Source: Earliella scabrosa (taxonomy: Eukaryota; Basidiomycota; Agaricomycetes; Polyporales; Polyporaceae). From it: a DNA stretch of 64,000 nt. Position numbers and translations under genes: made by a program. Below are positions 1 through 12,400 of the stretch, in pieces. Where the stretch lies: positions 124,001-188,000 of the forward strand of contig JABYQQ010000003.1 in assembly GCA_022605405.1 (NCBI GenBank). The letters run 5' to 3'. The notes beneath the pieces were generated by a model that was given only the letters and a program-made list of their open reading frames with translations, did no database searches and had not been told where the DNA came from. Numbering within the stretch: the first letter of the stretch is position 1; every line of letters starts with the position of its first letter.

Positions 1-123
1 AGTCTGTACAATATATCTGGAAGGAACTAGGAAGTCGTGGTCGACCTTGTCCGACAGATGCGCCCCACAACGTGGTATGCACACATCAGAAGCAATGGAC
101 CTTGAGTGGCCAAGAGCTCCACA

Positions 124-1404
124 CTACCGCTTCCTCTCGACGCGCCATTTGTACACTCTTGGCTTCCAGGTCTTCTCGTCGACCTTCCTCGGTCTCGAGG
201 CGTCTTCCTCGTCTTCTTCGTTCCTGTCGTCGTCCATTTTCTCAACGCCACTGAGCTTTTTCGACGCGCCCTTCCCCATGAGCAGCCGCTGCATTTCAAG
301 TTCGCGCTCCGCGTAACGCAACTGCCGATCCCGGACGAGACGTGCTGATAACTCCTTCAGTAGGCGTGTGCGATGCTCCTACGATTTGATGCGCGCAAAG
401 GTTCGTGAGCATCGGGTTCAGCACCCCGGGAGAAAAGAACGCCGCCCACCTTCGCCGCCTCCGCAGTCTCATGAGAAGGATCGTCGAGCGCGGCCCCGTC
501 GTCTCCTGCTGCCTTCGACTTCCGTCGCTTCCGCTTGGCCTCGTCTGGAGTCCTCCAGCCCAAGTCAATGCTGACGTCTTGTGTGACGTCCATAGGCTCT
601 TCATCGTGTGCTCTGGGCGCATCTCGAACGGACGCAAGGTGCTGACGCGCTGGAACGGAAGAGCACCACAGGCGGCAGAATCAATGTCAATGCTTGCAAA
701 AAGGGGAGTCGGACCCGGGCGGGATGCGTACCCTCGTCAGGGTCGTTGGCGAATATGATGTGCTTGGGCCGCTTCGTGCTGTGCGATTTCCGCCGGGCCC
801 TCTTGGACGCGCCCACAGGGGGGACGATCCCAGCCTCGCGGAGAGTTTCGAGTTCTTGCTCGTCGAGGTCGTCCGACCCGGTGCCGTCATCTGACGGATC
901 TGCCTGGAGGAGGTTCGCCAGTTGACTAAGCTGGCCCTTGAGCTTGTCAATTTTCTGGGGTGGGAGGAGTCGGTTCAGCGCGCATGGCACTTTGGATAGC
1001 TCGCTTCGAACGCACCTTGAGGCCCGCCGCCCGCATCGTCCTCAGGTAGTTCTCATCCTGTGTCTTGAGCACCTTCACAATGTCCACGGGCAACGCCTCG
1101 TTTCCTCTGTCTTGCACATGAACTCCACCCTGTCAGGCGGTGAGTCGAACATGACGCAGTCCGCCGGATTAGGCTGCTTGCGTACCTCCGTCCTCTCCCT
1201 CGTCATCGAGAAGTAGAATTCATCCTTGTTTCTAGTCGCCGCCTTCTCTCTCAGGCGGTTCAGCCTCTCCTGCTTCGAGTGGTAGTCGCGCGCGCGAAGG
1301 ACATAATCTTTGTGTTTCTCAAGGATGCCCAACCTTGTTCGATGTGAGAGTTGGGACCGCTCCTTGTGACTGCGTCTGTGCAGCGAATTGCGTATTGAAG
1401 ACAT
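124..1404 (-). CDS. UTP11: UTP11, U3 snoRNA-associated SSU processome protein
   Basis: Utp11 is a nucleolar component of the small-subunit processome that acts in 18S pre-rRNA maturation. Five exons rebuild an uninterrupted protein of about 336 residues: 1186-1404, 1016-1129, 732-954, 450-649 and 124-378 (read on the minus strand). All four introns are 56-82 nt with GT..AG ends and restore the frame exactly. Family hallmarks seen are the N-terminal basic block with [20 protein letters not shown], then [15 protein letters not shown], then [20 protein letters not shown], and a C-terminal [20 protein letters not shown] followed by [13 protein letters not shown]. The family normally ends in such a basic R-K-R tail. 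The middle (about residues 140-220) is acidic and low in complexity, as in other fungal Utp11 proteins. Without the introns the gene looks frameshifted, but it is not. Confidence 0.95.
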
Positions 1405-1725
1405 GACAGCCTAGTAGGTGCTTTCTTCAGTACTTGTTATGTTGGATTGCGAGCCCCAGGAATAGGTAGCGGCAGATGATGAGGGGGGAAGAGGGCGAGT
1501 CGAAAATGTATTCACGGGCGCCACAGCACAGTTCATGATCGGACGCTCTACACGGGCCGATATACCGTGTACATGTGGAATCTATTTGGGAAGTGCAGAC
1601 TACTGAAGTAGTACCTGAAGGCATTACATTATCGTTCGTTTGTTCGCGGAGCAGTCGAGGTGCTAATCGTACATATTAGAAGATTACGAATGGTGAGGGT
1701 CTGTCCGGTGTCTGTCGAGCACAAC

Positions 1726-2988
1726 CTATGTCCCAGCCCCATGGTGGTTACCGTCCAGCGGGGGTCCTCCCATCCCTACTCCATGCATCGGGTCCATGGG
1801 CGGAACGGTAGGTGCGGCGATCGTGCCTCCAATGGGACTCTCAAGGTACAGGCGGATGAGCACGCTCTCGAGCGCGGCAACGGAGGGGGCGGGGAAGTCG
1901 AACGTCCGCGCATGGTCGCGGATGCTTTGGAAGAGGACACCCATGCGATCCCAGCGTTCTTGGGACATGTCTACCGTCGTAGGCTGCATCTGGGGGAGGG
2001 GTGCGAGCATCGATATCGCAGACTGGAACGTCTGCGGCTCGCCCATCTGCGGCGGAGGCTGCGGGACGGGCTGTTGCATCTGCGGCGGGGGTCCAGCGGC
2101 GGACGATGGCCCGGCGATACCGTTTCCGCTGTCCATGAACGAAGGAGGTGAGGGGCTCGTCGACGGATCAGGGTCGGGGTCGGGCTGGCGTTCCTTGCGC
2201 GGTCGTCCTCGGGGCCGCTCCGCTGCAGCACGGGCTTCGATTTCTGCCTGGGCCTTCCGGCCGCGTTTCGTGAAGGGAAGGTTGGCGGGGCCAATCTCAT
2301 GGGAGTGCTCCGAGACGTCTGCCCCGCGCACACCATGCAGAACATCAACATCGGCGTCTTGCAGCAGCAGCAACATCGCAACTCACAGCACGCGCGAACC
2401 TCGTCGGTGTCGAAGTACGTCTTGTAGCTTATGGACGCAGGGCAGCCGATCCCGTCAAGCTACCTAGACGTCGTGAGCCGCGGCACACGGTGGCAACGGT
2501 GCCTCCTAGCAGGACACAGGCAAGAACGACGGACGAACCTTTCTGCTCGGAACCTTCCTGACCCTGTCCGGATACTTTTTCACATACTTCTTGCGCCCTC
2601 CGCGAGAATGCCGGCCGCAGACGAGCTTCGTGTGCTCCTTGAAGCGTGGCGGGACCGCCTTGGACGCGTGCGTGTCCCCTTTCACGAACTCGACCATCTT
2701 CTCCTCCTCCTCCCGCTGACGCCACGCCTCGAACGCGTCCATCGACTCGAACACGAGGGTATAGCGGTCGTCCGCGTCGCCGGAGCCGTAGAGACCTTTG
2801 CGCGGGTTCTCAGTGTAGTGCGAGGAAGAGGGGGACTGCATACGCGTGCTTGAGTCGCTTGACATGTGCCCAAAGGGCGAGAGAGACGACGAGGACGGAC
2901 CCGAGAGGGCCGAATGCGGGGGCGTGTCGAGCTCTGAGAATGTGTGTTGCGCCCCAGGCGGGGGTAGCCTGAAGTTTTGGAAACTCAT
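1726..2988 (-). CDS. Putative DNA-binding protein with FAR1/WRKY-GCM1-type zinc finger
   Basis: Three exons (2539-2988, 2387-2459, 1726-2318) give about 371 residues. The N-terminal 60 or so residues are Ser/Pro-rich. A FAR1-like region follows (about residues 80-200). It starts near YTLVFESMDAFEAWRQREEE, has a Cys in KLVCGRHSRGGRKK and a second Cys in DGIGCPASISYKTYF, and closes with an H-x-H pair in SEHSHEIGPANLP. This C..C..H-x-H spacing fits the FAR1/WRKY-GCM1 class of DNA-binding zinc fingers found in MULE transposases and domesticated regulators. An RGRPRK segment resembling an AT-hook comes next, then a Pro/Gln-rich stretch and a helical C-terminal tail. No transposase catalytic core or terminal repeats are visible, so I read it as a host regulator or a domesticated domain. 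The start at 2988 is the first Met of the conserved frame. Confidence 0.75.
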
Positions 2989-3334
2989 CGTGGAGGAGGG
3001 AGGAGCACGGACAGAGGAAAGCCGCGAGCGCGATGGTGTCCTGCTATGTCCTGAGCCATCTTCGCACTTCGCGCCGGTCGCTCCGGACTCCGGACGTGCA
3101 TGGCACACGCGTGGCCGGCCTCGAGCTCTCGTCCAAGACGCACGCACGAACGGACCGAATGCCTGCAGAAGCCGGAAGGCAGCAACGTCATGGCAAGTCC
3201 AGATGCAATTCATAATTACGGCGCAAGGCCTGCTAGCTAGAGAATGTCCACATGCAATGCGTACACGATGATGGTATGATGATGTCCGATGCTATGCGAT
3301 AGCTGAATGTCTAATAGCAGAGAGAGCAAGTCTA

Positions 3335-4961
3335 TCAGAAGAAGCTCGACGCCCCGAGAACCATGCCACCAGCAACGGCGAGCGCTGCAGCGCAGTGCGT
3401 AGACTGGAGGTAAAACTCCAAAGCGCCGTTCGGAACAGTCGTGACTGACGCCGCCGAAGAACCGCTAGTATCGGTAGTCGACGAGGATGCGGATTTCGGA
3501 GACGGGACCGGAGTTGCAGGGTTATATGTCACACCGTTGGCGTCGGCGGCAACCTGGAAGACGGAACCGCCACCATATTCGTAGAACTGGGGAAGGACAT
3601 CAGCTAGAAGAACCACGAAGCACGGCAGCGTTATGAACGCACGTCCACCAGCATGAAATTGGGGTTCCGGCCCCATTGGGCGGCACATGTCTGGACCTGC
3701 TGCCCAAGGGAGCTAAGACCGCTGACAGCGTTCGTGGTGTCCGCCCGAGATGGGTCCGGTGCAGGGAAGCCGGCGACCATTTTGTCCAAGAAGTGATTGA
3801 TGAGATACATCTGGATGCCCGCCTCGCCGTTCGTGCGGTTAACCTCGCAATCGAAGCCGGCCGGGTCGGTGACACCGAACGCCGTTTCCCATATGTTCGT
3901 GAACTCTGCATCAGATCTCAGCCCATCTGGCACCCGTGACAGGCGTGAATCTCGCTCACCGTCAATGATGTATGGAACAGCATTGTAGTCGGCCGTGGTC
4001 GACAGGAACACGACGAGACGCTTGCCAGAGTCTATGAGCGATCCGAGGGTCGGCCAGCCGCTTGCAGGCAAGGACGCCGACTCGGGCGCATAGGCTAGCG
4101 TGTCCAGCCCGGCCGCCTTAAAGACTGTGTCATACTCCGATGGTGCAACGTTGTCGGAGTTGACTATCAGGAGGGAGATCACTGAAGGAAGCACCGTCAG
4201 CTGTGCTCACAGCAATGAGGGACAACCGTAGCGTCCGAACGCTAGTCATATTGACCCTGTTTCACACTCACCGTCGTTCGGGTTGGCGTCCATCCATGTC
4301 TTCACTACAAGACCCAATCATCAGCGAACTTCAGAAGCCCAATAGGAAGGTTTCAGAAGAGTGTACCTTTGGTCAGGTAGTCCTGAAGCGAGCCGCCATC
4401 ATAGAGGCTCTGTAGGGGCAGGCAATCTCAGCGTCAGCCTCCGGAGAAGGGATGGTACATGCGCGTGACGCACGCAGCTTGTATGACAGAGGTGTATCAC
4501 GCCGTCCTTGAGGTGCGCTTGAGACTGCAGCATACGAACGCCGTCATTGAGCTGCTGCTCGACTTCGGAGGCATGTGTGAGCCCTAGAACCGCAGAGCGG
4601 GGAAGGCCTCCGTGGGTACGCACTGTCATAGTCCTGGTTCACAGCAACTGCAGCGGTTCGCGAGCGGGACGTTCAGGTCGGAAGAAGGGGTGAAGAACTG
4701 GGTCCGAGTACGTACGATTGTTGACCCCGACGGCATACGAATTGTGGGTACCGACAAAGGTGACATTCCCAAAACTCCGGTCGCAGAGCTAGTCCGAGCT
4801 GTGAGACCGTGAAACCCCGGTCGAACGTTGGTTGAACGTACTTCAGCGTGTCCGTTGCATACATCGGCCCGTCTCGTGCTGGCAAGTCCATATGCTCCGA
4901 AGGCGGATGAGAGAATGAAGGAGAGAGCAGCCGGGGTGGCGAGGTGTGGCGAAAGCCTCAT
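3335..4961 (-). CDS. Secreted GPI-anchored PLC-like phosphodiesterase (PI-PLC X fold)
   Basis: Nine exons rebuild a protein of about 370 residues. It begins with a cleavable signal peptide (MRLSPHLATPAALSFILSSA) followed by a Cys-containing mature start (ADVCNGHAE). The PLC-like TIM-barrel signature is present: the first active-site-type His in NVTFVGTHNSYAVG, and the second segment QLNDGVRMLQSQAHLKDG with HLCHTSC. Further conserved blocks are SLYDGGSLQDYL, WMDANPNDVISLLIVN, SGKRLVVFLST and NFMLVDFYEYGGGSVFQVAA. After a Ser/Thr-rich spacer the C-terminus is a hydrophobic tail (about 25 residues) typical of a GPI-attachment signal. Known relatives are fungal PLC-like phosphodiesterases of uncertain substrate. 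Calcium-independent cleavage of phospho-inositides or GPI anchors is inferred from the fold only. Introns are about 50-80 nt, several with GTGCGT or GTACGT donors. Confidence 0.9.
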
Positions 4962-7590
4962 TTCCGTGAGTGTGGGAGAGCAGCTAGCGTGTGCGCAGGA
5001 AGCAGGTAGGGTATAAGGAGCGTGAAGGGACTAGATAGGCAGCTCGTAAAAGAAAGCAAGAGTAGGAATCGTGGACGACGTTGGCAAAGTGGAGCTCACT
5101 GTCCAGCCCCAAGCAGGTGTTCTTGCCGAGCCATCTCCGAGGCCACGTGCGCTCTGCACTCACGTCCAAAAATGGCAGGGATTCTAGTTCACCGGTGCTG
5201 CGCACCGCCGCCAAGTGCCGCTCAGGCTTGGGCCAGTCTGAGTCTCCAGACCGGGCTGTTGAGTTGGAGCGTGAGTAGACATGAAAGAGACATGCCTGGG
5301 ATGGGAACATTGAACATGAGAAGTGCTTCGCGAAGGCCGCTAACTCGCAGCACCCAGTTGCCGGGAGAGAGAAGCAAAGCATAAGTGTAATTCTCGGCCC
5401 AGTGGACCATGGCTGTTATACATGGTGGACTCGGAGTGCGTAGGGCACTCTTCTGGCCAACTTCTGTCAAAGTCCTGTCTTCTAGTCTCCTCCGGGTGTT
5501 CGTCAACATGTCCGCTGATGGCTGATGGCAACCGCGCTCTATTACTGCGCCCATGCGTGCTACGCGATTCTGTCGGAAGTTACGATATCTCACTGAGCCA
5601 AGCTGACCTATCAGCAGGCTAGCGCAGTTGTGCGGTAGTCATCGTGCATGGCCTCCCGTTTATCTGACAGGGCGCGCGTGCGTTGTGGTGATTTGCTAGT
5701 CTCTTACCCTTCCCCCGGCGCACCAGTTGTTGCGGAAGGTCGCAGAATCATGATCTCAACATTGTCCGCTTGTACGGTACTTTGATCGGGCACAGGGTGG
5801 GTCCGGAAAGCGGTCGAACGTGCTGGATGGATTTTGAACCCAGAACAAACTCGCAGACCGGCGTCAGACGACGACTGGTATCCAGGTACTAGGGACTGAG
5901 TACTAGTGTCAAGACATGCAGGCAGGGATGCAAATCGCGATGCGCTATTTCGGATGCGGCGAGCGCGATCTGTCAATGGCAAACGCATAGAATTGCAATA
6001 ACATAGAATGGGGGACTGTCGACTGAGTGACAACCGTGGGGACTATAACCGTCCGCAATACATACCCGCAGTCCTTGGGCGCCGGGCGATGAACCGACTG
6101 GGACGACCGACCCGAAGTCGATCGCATATAATGAACGTGTATACGTGGCCGCCACCACCAGATTTCGTCTGGCGCACTGCGCAAAAAGTCAAAAGTTGAT
6201 GTCCAGCGTGCCTGATCGGTATCCACCTCCAAGGTTTGCAAGGAAAGATTTGGTTGAGGACTAGATGCCGTCGGCCGTGGATGAACATCGATGGATGTGC
6301 CACAACGACCGGCATGGAGGTGTCGCCGTTAATCCGGACTGCGGCGGCGGGAGAGCACCGTGTTCGAGGAACGGGCAAGCGCAAACGGTGGAATGGACGG
6401 GCTGGCCATCCGTCAGCGTCGGGTCGAGTGTGGATGCTCGGCCCTATGCCGAGAAAAGGAAACCGAGGGTTTATTCATCGCGATGACGTGGAGAGAGGAG
6501 CTCCTCGGAGGCGGCAGGCCCCTCGCTCGTGCTTCATGATCATGCTGCATCATGGACCCGCCCAGACTGTGCGGTGGGGCAGGGCTTGCAAACGGGTGTG
6601 TTACGTGCACAGAGATGATAGGCCGTAGGGCGTGTCGGTGTGAAGGTTTACGACACCGAGGAGGAGGACATAGCCCCAGCGTCGCGCTGAGAAGCTAGGA
6701 ACAAGACTGGACTGGGACGGCCGCATGTCGAGCGAGGGATCGTCTGTGAAAGAGTTACGTTACGCGTGGCCAATCTTGAGCAAGATTGCAAGAAGAGCGG
6801 AGAGATGGATGACATAGGACTGACATCTGCACGGAGTGGGGCTTCTCCTCGTCCGACCGTCGAGCTCGCGACTTCGCGCCATGAGGCCCGAGGGCGTCTG
6901 ACGTTTGGAGGCGCAAAGGGGAGGCCTAGGGTGATGTAAGCGACCGAAGTTTTTGCTGGGATGAACGGAAGACGCCGGTCGACGCAGATTGGCCGCAGGG
7001 AAGTGCGGAGTCTAGCCCCCGGGACGCCGACCAATTAGGCCTCGCAGTCGTGCGCAGCGCACCAGTCGGAGATGGACGTCGATGGGCACGCGGCGGTGGA
7101 CATCCATCTGGTCGCCGGATGGGTCGCGTGTCGATGCGACTGATGCATGCGCTGCAGACGAGAAAGCAAGCCAGAGGGCAGAGCCAGGGCAGACAGCGTG
7201 GCTGGGGATAGCATCAAAGATTCTGCCCGCTCGGACGGTGCGGAGGACGGCGAGGGCGAGCTTGCGGACAAGCACGAGAAGTGTCGGATGGCTTCGCGAC
7301 GCGTTCGCCACGCCGTCAGTCGCGCCCAGTGTTATCGATCGTAACCATCCGCCGGATCTGGACTTATCGCGATAATCCTCCCAATCGCAAACTCCGACTC
7401 GGTTTCTCGCCCGGGTTCGCGCCGCGTTTCAAGCGGAGACCGGGAATTGGGGAGCAGCGGGCCATCGACGTGGGATCTGGGCACAAAAGTGGAGTTATTT
7501 GCCTGGCCGCGAAAGGAAAAATTATGTCATAAGCTGGGGGCGGAGTACTGAATTGAGAATTGCTCAAAGCCGGCGTCTTTGGACCGGTCT
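4962..7590. other. About 2.6 kb with no supported gene
   Basis: This stretch holds only short overlapping frames on all strands. None has a recognisable motif, none joins across plausible introns, and none shows a preferred codon pattern. I found no tRNA cloverleaf, no terminal repeats and no tandem repeat. A TTC-rich arm near 5820-5880 resembles a T-loop but has no acceptor or anticodon partner. The 3' end probably carries the promoter for the locus starting near 7738, and the left end the promoter of the PLC-like gene. A non-coding RNA cannot be excluded. Confidence 0.5.
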
Positions 7591-7737
7591 GATATAAACT
7601 ACTGGTGCTCGCCCTCCGATCCGTTTCTGCACCGATTGCTATATAGCAACCACCCCCCCTCGTCCCCCGACGCTCGTCGCTGCGACCCTCTCGCAACCAG
7701 CCTTTCCCCGCACCCCTCTCTCCACTCCTCCACAGCC
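7591..7737 (+). promoter_or_regulatory. Promoter-like leader with TATA motifs and CT-rich tract
   Basis: A TATAAA sits at 7593-7598 and a second TATATA near 7641. A strongly pyrimidine-rich stretch (about 7660-7735) follows and ends in CCACAGCC directly before an ATG. TATA plus a CT-rich leader next to a good initiation context is the usual arrangement in well-expressed filamentous fungal genes. It is the main reason to believe that something is transcribed from here. Confidence 0.45.
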
Positions 7738-8503
7738 ATGCCTGGTCTCGTTGCCGACGCCACCCGCGTATGGGAGCTCAACCTCTACTGGCCATTACAC
7801 GCACAATGCGGGGTATGGGACCCCAAAGGAAAAGGTGTCGATGTCTGGGAGTGCATCCGTCCTCGTACGTACCCCTCTTCTCTCCGTTTCACCACAACGC
7901 TCATCGCGCGTCGCGATCCAGACCACTCTACTCCTGGCACTCAGGTATGCAGCCGTCGCGCTCCCCACCTTGCCCCACCGCGTCCTGGTTAAACTGACGC
8001 GCCCTTTCCCCTTAGCCACCAAATTCCCTCTACTGGCGATACGTTGCCCGCAGATGACCAATGCAACCACGCGCGTCCTCCTCGGCTTTCTACCCCGATC
8101 CCTCGCGACCGGACACCGTCGAGGTCCATCGCAAACCAACACTTCTCCAATATGGGCCCCCGTCTATGCTCTCCTCGTGAACCCACGTCGATGAAGCAAC
8201 AGCTCTCCCTCCCCATTCTCCCTCGCGTCTCTCGCCCTTCCATGCGAGCGTCTGCCCCCGTTATCGCTCCCGCCCGACGCCGCCGTCGTCGCGACGTACC
8301 TCGCGCGCGAGCCGACGCCATCGCCTGCCACAGTCGGCTGCTGGCACGATGTGGGGAATGGGGACGCTGTCTTCCTCGACGGAAGCGGGCACGCAGGGAC
8401 ACGCGGTGGGACTAGTTTGGTGCTGTGCACCGCGCACCCGGGTTCTTCTCTTCTCTCTCGTCGGTTCACTTCTCGTATGTATCTGTGCTTTGTGGTGTTT
8501 TGA
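7738..8503 (+). CDS. Uncharacterised locus, coding structure unresolved
   Basis: The ATG at 7738 opens a frame reading MPGLVADATRVWELNLYW and, further on, CGVWDPKGKGVDVWECIRP. A possible donor (GTACGT) lies at about 7863. Acceptors near 7919 (GATCCAG) and 8014 (CCCCTTAG) allow short joins, for example to PPNSLYWRYVARR before a stop. Downstream, two other frames carry protein-like segments: FYPDPSRPDTVEVHRKPTLL (about 8090-8150), and LPPDAAVVATYLAREPTPSP followed by CWHDVGNGDAVFLDG (about 8255-8400, stop at 8501). I could not link all parts with valid introns. Options are a spliced small gene, a decayed gene, or chance frames in GC-rich DNA. No family is recognised, and both boundaries are tentative. 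Confidence 0.3.
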
Positions 8504-9405
8504 TTCGCGCCCCCGTGAGGCTGGGTCGCACCCGGCCGCAGCTTCCTTTGTCCGCCCGCGGCAGGGTGTTCGCACTGCCCGGCACTTGTCTCCTTGGCTT
8601 GCCGTCTGTTTATTGCTCTTGTGATGTCGCTGTCATGATGTCTGTCCTCACTGTACACTGCTGTCGCACATTAGCCATCCCCCGTAGTATCTAGAGTAGA
8701 CCCGCTGCTTGTCATAGCTCGCTATTGTAACTGCTAATACCAGACCATGACGCAAGAGCTGATGGCGCGAGGGCTGGGTGCAGTGTCCGTCTGCGATGAC
8801 GTCACCCGTGGCGGATGCGAAGCTGGCTGGCGGTGGGAAGTTGAAGCAGTGGGAACGGCTGCGAAGCTGGGGTCCCGTGGGGTCCGTGTCCGTCTCGTTC
8901 TGGCCCCCGCTTGGCGATTCCGCCGGGGCCAGTGACGCGTACGGAAGCGATCTGCTGATGTCTGCCTGTGCCCCAGCGCTGCCCTCTGATCCTCGCCCTA
9001 TCGCCGTGGCTGGCCACGGCCTCTGTCCTCCTCCGCCCGCCAAACCCGTGTCGTCTGACACGGAAGCCAACGAGGTTTGCACCCTCGATGTCCGCCCATG
9101 CGCTCCCTCCCACTCCCTTCCCCGGCCGAGCCCCTTCCCCGGTCCAGAAACCTTCCTCGACTGGCCCATGACTTCACCGCTTCCCCTCTCTTCGCGCACT
9201 CAATGGCCCCCGGTGGGAGCGCACACAAAGATAGAACATGGAAGTTCGTGACATTGCATGAAAGACGTAAAGATGCATTTGCGCGATGGCAGGGATGAGA
9301 GTACAACAGGTGTGAGAAGGAGACTGCTACAGACAAGCCGATGACACAGGTACAGTGGGACACATTGCCACATCGATGGACTTCTGCACTCGTACAACCC
9401 CTCTT
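8504..9405. other. Intergenic, nothing recognised
   Basis: About 900 bp between the unresolved locus and the 3' end of the EF2 gene. Short frames on both strands lack motifs or codon bias. It probably holds the 3' UTRs of the two neighbours. Confidence 0.5.
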
Positions 9406-12400
9406 CTAGAGCTTGTCGTAGTAGGTGTCCAAGGGCGGGATCTCGGGCTAGAAGGGGAGGAATCAGTCAGCACACAGACCCCGCATGACCCAGATGTGTC
9501 ACATACCTTGAGACCCTTGCGCGTACGGATGCTCTTGACGAGCTCCTCGAGCTTGCTGCCCTTCTCGAGTGGCGCTGTTATCATACACGTTCGTCAGCGA
9601 ACCCGTAGAAATATCGCACAGCGAACAAAGCTCACAGCCGCTCATCAACTCCCAGTGGTCTACGACGGATTGCGGGAACGCCTGACCACCAGTCTGCGAA
9701 CGGAGGTCGCCGTTGAAGCCGAAGGACTCCATGACAGGCAGGTACGCCTTGACCGTGAACATGGGCGTGCCGACACGCTGCTCTTCGCTGAAGACCTGGC
9801 CACGACGCTTGTTGAGCACCGAGTAGATACCACCGATCGCGTTCTCAGGGCACTGGATCTCGACTAGGTATGGGGAACGGGTCAGTTGACTGCGGAGTTG
9901 AGCGGAAGCAACGCGGACTACTGACCAAGGTAGATCGGCTCCTGAAGAGAGGGCTCCGCGAGCAGACATGCAGCGTAGGTGACACGACGGCACGTCGGGA
10001 TGATCTGTCCTCCACCACGGTGGATGGCATCGGTGTGAAGCTGAAAGGTAACGAGAGATTAACCTCGACTGCACTCAATGGTGATTCTCCCGCGAAACTT
10101 ACCGTCACATCGAGGATGTTCACACGGACACCACGCATGTTCTCTTCGCAAAGAACACCCTCCTTCGTCGCCCATTGGAACGCAGCCACGCAAGAGTCCT
10201 TGATTTCGTTGAGGTACTGGACACCCTTCGTGATGTCGACGAGGACGTTCGGGCCGGTGGTGTCGGGACCGAAACACCAGATCTTACGCGCATCGGTGAC
10301 GTCCCAGCCGAACTCGTCGGCGAGGATTCGCGCGCGGACCTTGTAATCGTCACGAGGGTTGATCTTGCCGCTCTCGATCGCCTGGGTGAGCGTCTCGTCG
10401 ATGGGCTGAGCCTTCGCGTACAGACGGTTGTGCTTGTTTTGTGACTTCGAAAGCGCAACGATTGATGACTCGGCCTTGACAGTCTCACGGTAACCGACGA
10501 CGGGGTCGGAGATCTTGAGCGGGACACCGGCGTGGTCCTCTTGGAGATCCTGACGAGCCAAGTGTTAGTGATGGAGGCAACAAGAAGACAGGCTTTGATT
10601 GCGACTATACCTTCAAGCAGATCTCGAGATGGAGCTCACCAGCACCGGCAACGATGTGCTCACCGGACTCGTGAATCCATGTCTGTACGCACGGGTCGGA
10701 CTTCGACAGACGCTTGAGACCTTCGACGAGCTTGGGGAGATCCGCAGCGTTCTTGACCTCGACGGCGACCTGCACGACAGGGGACACGGAGAACTTCATG
10801 ACCTTCATGTTGTGCGCCGTCTCGGAGCTGGTGAGGGTGCCGCTCTTGAGCAAGAACTGGTCGATACCAACGAGACCGATGATGTTGCCGGCCGGGCAGT
10901 CCTCGATGGGCTCGACGTAACGACCCATCATGAGCACCGTACGCTGGACCGACTTGACGAACAGGTCGTCCTTCTTGCCCGGGACGTAGTTCGGACCCTG
11001 GATACGGATCTTCGGACCAGCACGAACGGTACCGGAGAAGACACGACCGAAGGCGTAGAAACGACCCTTGTCGGACGTGGGCACCATCTTGGAAATGTAG
11101 CAGACCAGGGGACCGTTAGGGTCACAATCACGGATACCAATGGCGGACTCGTCGTCCATGGGACCCTCGTAGAGAGTCTCCACACGGTAGCGTTGAGCCG
11201 TCGCAGGTGAGGGAAGGTTGATGACAATCATCTCCAGGAGGGAGTCACCGGCGGGGAGGAACTTCCTCATGACGACCTTCAGGAGGGCCTTACCCTCGAG
11301 GTCGCGCTCGTCTTGAGCAAGCTTGACGTCGAGCTTGTCGCAAATCTTCGTGACCTCCTCCTTCTTGAAGTTCATGACCGCGTCGAAGACACGGAAGATG
11401 GGGTCAAGAACGAACATGTTGAAGGCACGCTCGAGGGGCTTGCCGTCAGCGTCGGTGCTCTTTGTCGACCACTTCTTGGTCGCGGGGTTGAAGTAGTTGT
11501 CACCCCAGAGCTTGACCATCATCTTGTCCTTGTCGACACCGAACTTCTTCGAGTACCGGGCAGCGAACTGACGGAGAGTGAAACCCCATCCGTGGAGACC
11601 GGAGCCGAACGCGACGGTACCCTTGTCGGGGTAGACCTGGACGTCACCGAGAGCCTCATCGTGATACGTCGAGATGATGACGTTCACGGACTCGATGGTA
11701 CGGGAGAACGACTGGAAAAGGTCTTCCTTCGATACCTGGAGCTCGAGAAGGGCACGGTCGACCTTGTTGATGACGACCACGGGCTTGATACGCTCAGTGA
11801 GCGCTTGACGAAGCACCGTCTCGGTCTGTACGCAGACACCCTCAACACAGTCTACGACGACAAGGGCACCGTCGGTAACACGGAGTGCTGCCGTAACCTC
11901 GGACGAAAAGTCGACGTGCCCGGGGGAATCGATCAGGTTGATCAAGAACTCGGTACCTGGTTGTAAGCGAGGATTTATCAGATCCATGAGGCAGACGCGA
12001 AGGTTGTATATGCGTACCCTCGGTCTTCTGCTTAATCGCGGTCACGTCGTCCTTGTCGACCTCGAAGTACATTGATATGGCCGTTGACTTGATGGTGATA
12101 CCACGCTCCTTTTCGTCTTCTCTTGTATCCGTAAAACGCATGTCTCCTGCCTTCGCGCTAGCGATGATACCGGCCTTTGAGACGAGAGAGTCGGTGAGGG
12201 TGGATTTGCCGTGGTCGACTAGATAGCGGCAATAGGAGATGATGAGCTGATGCCAATCCCCGCACCGATCCAGAGAGAAACATACCATGAGCAATGACAC
12301 TCATGTTACGGATGTTGGTCGGGCGGTCCATGAGGGCCCGAATCTGATCTGAACGGCGGATATCGTCAACACCATACCGGTCGTATGTTGCAATAACATT

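Noticed and set aside
124..1404. Apparent frameshifts that would make UTP11 a pseudogene
   Set aside because: Each apparent shift is removed by an intron with GT..AG ends of 56-82 nt, and the joined protein matches the family without gaps.
5815..5880. Possible tRNA suggested by a TTC-A-rich T-loop-like sequence on the minus strand
   Set aside because: No matching acceptor stem, D-arm or anticodon arm could be folded around it.
10599..11966. Long open frames on the plus strand (over 200 residues) opposite EF2
   Set aside because: They are antisense shadows of a highly biased coding exon. They have no motif and no start context.
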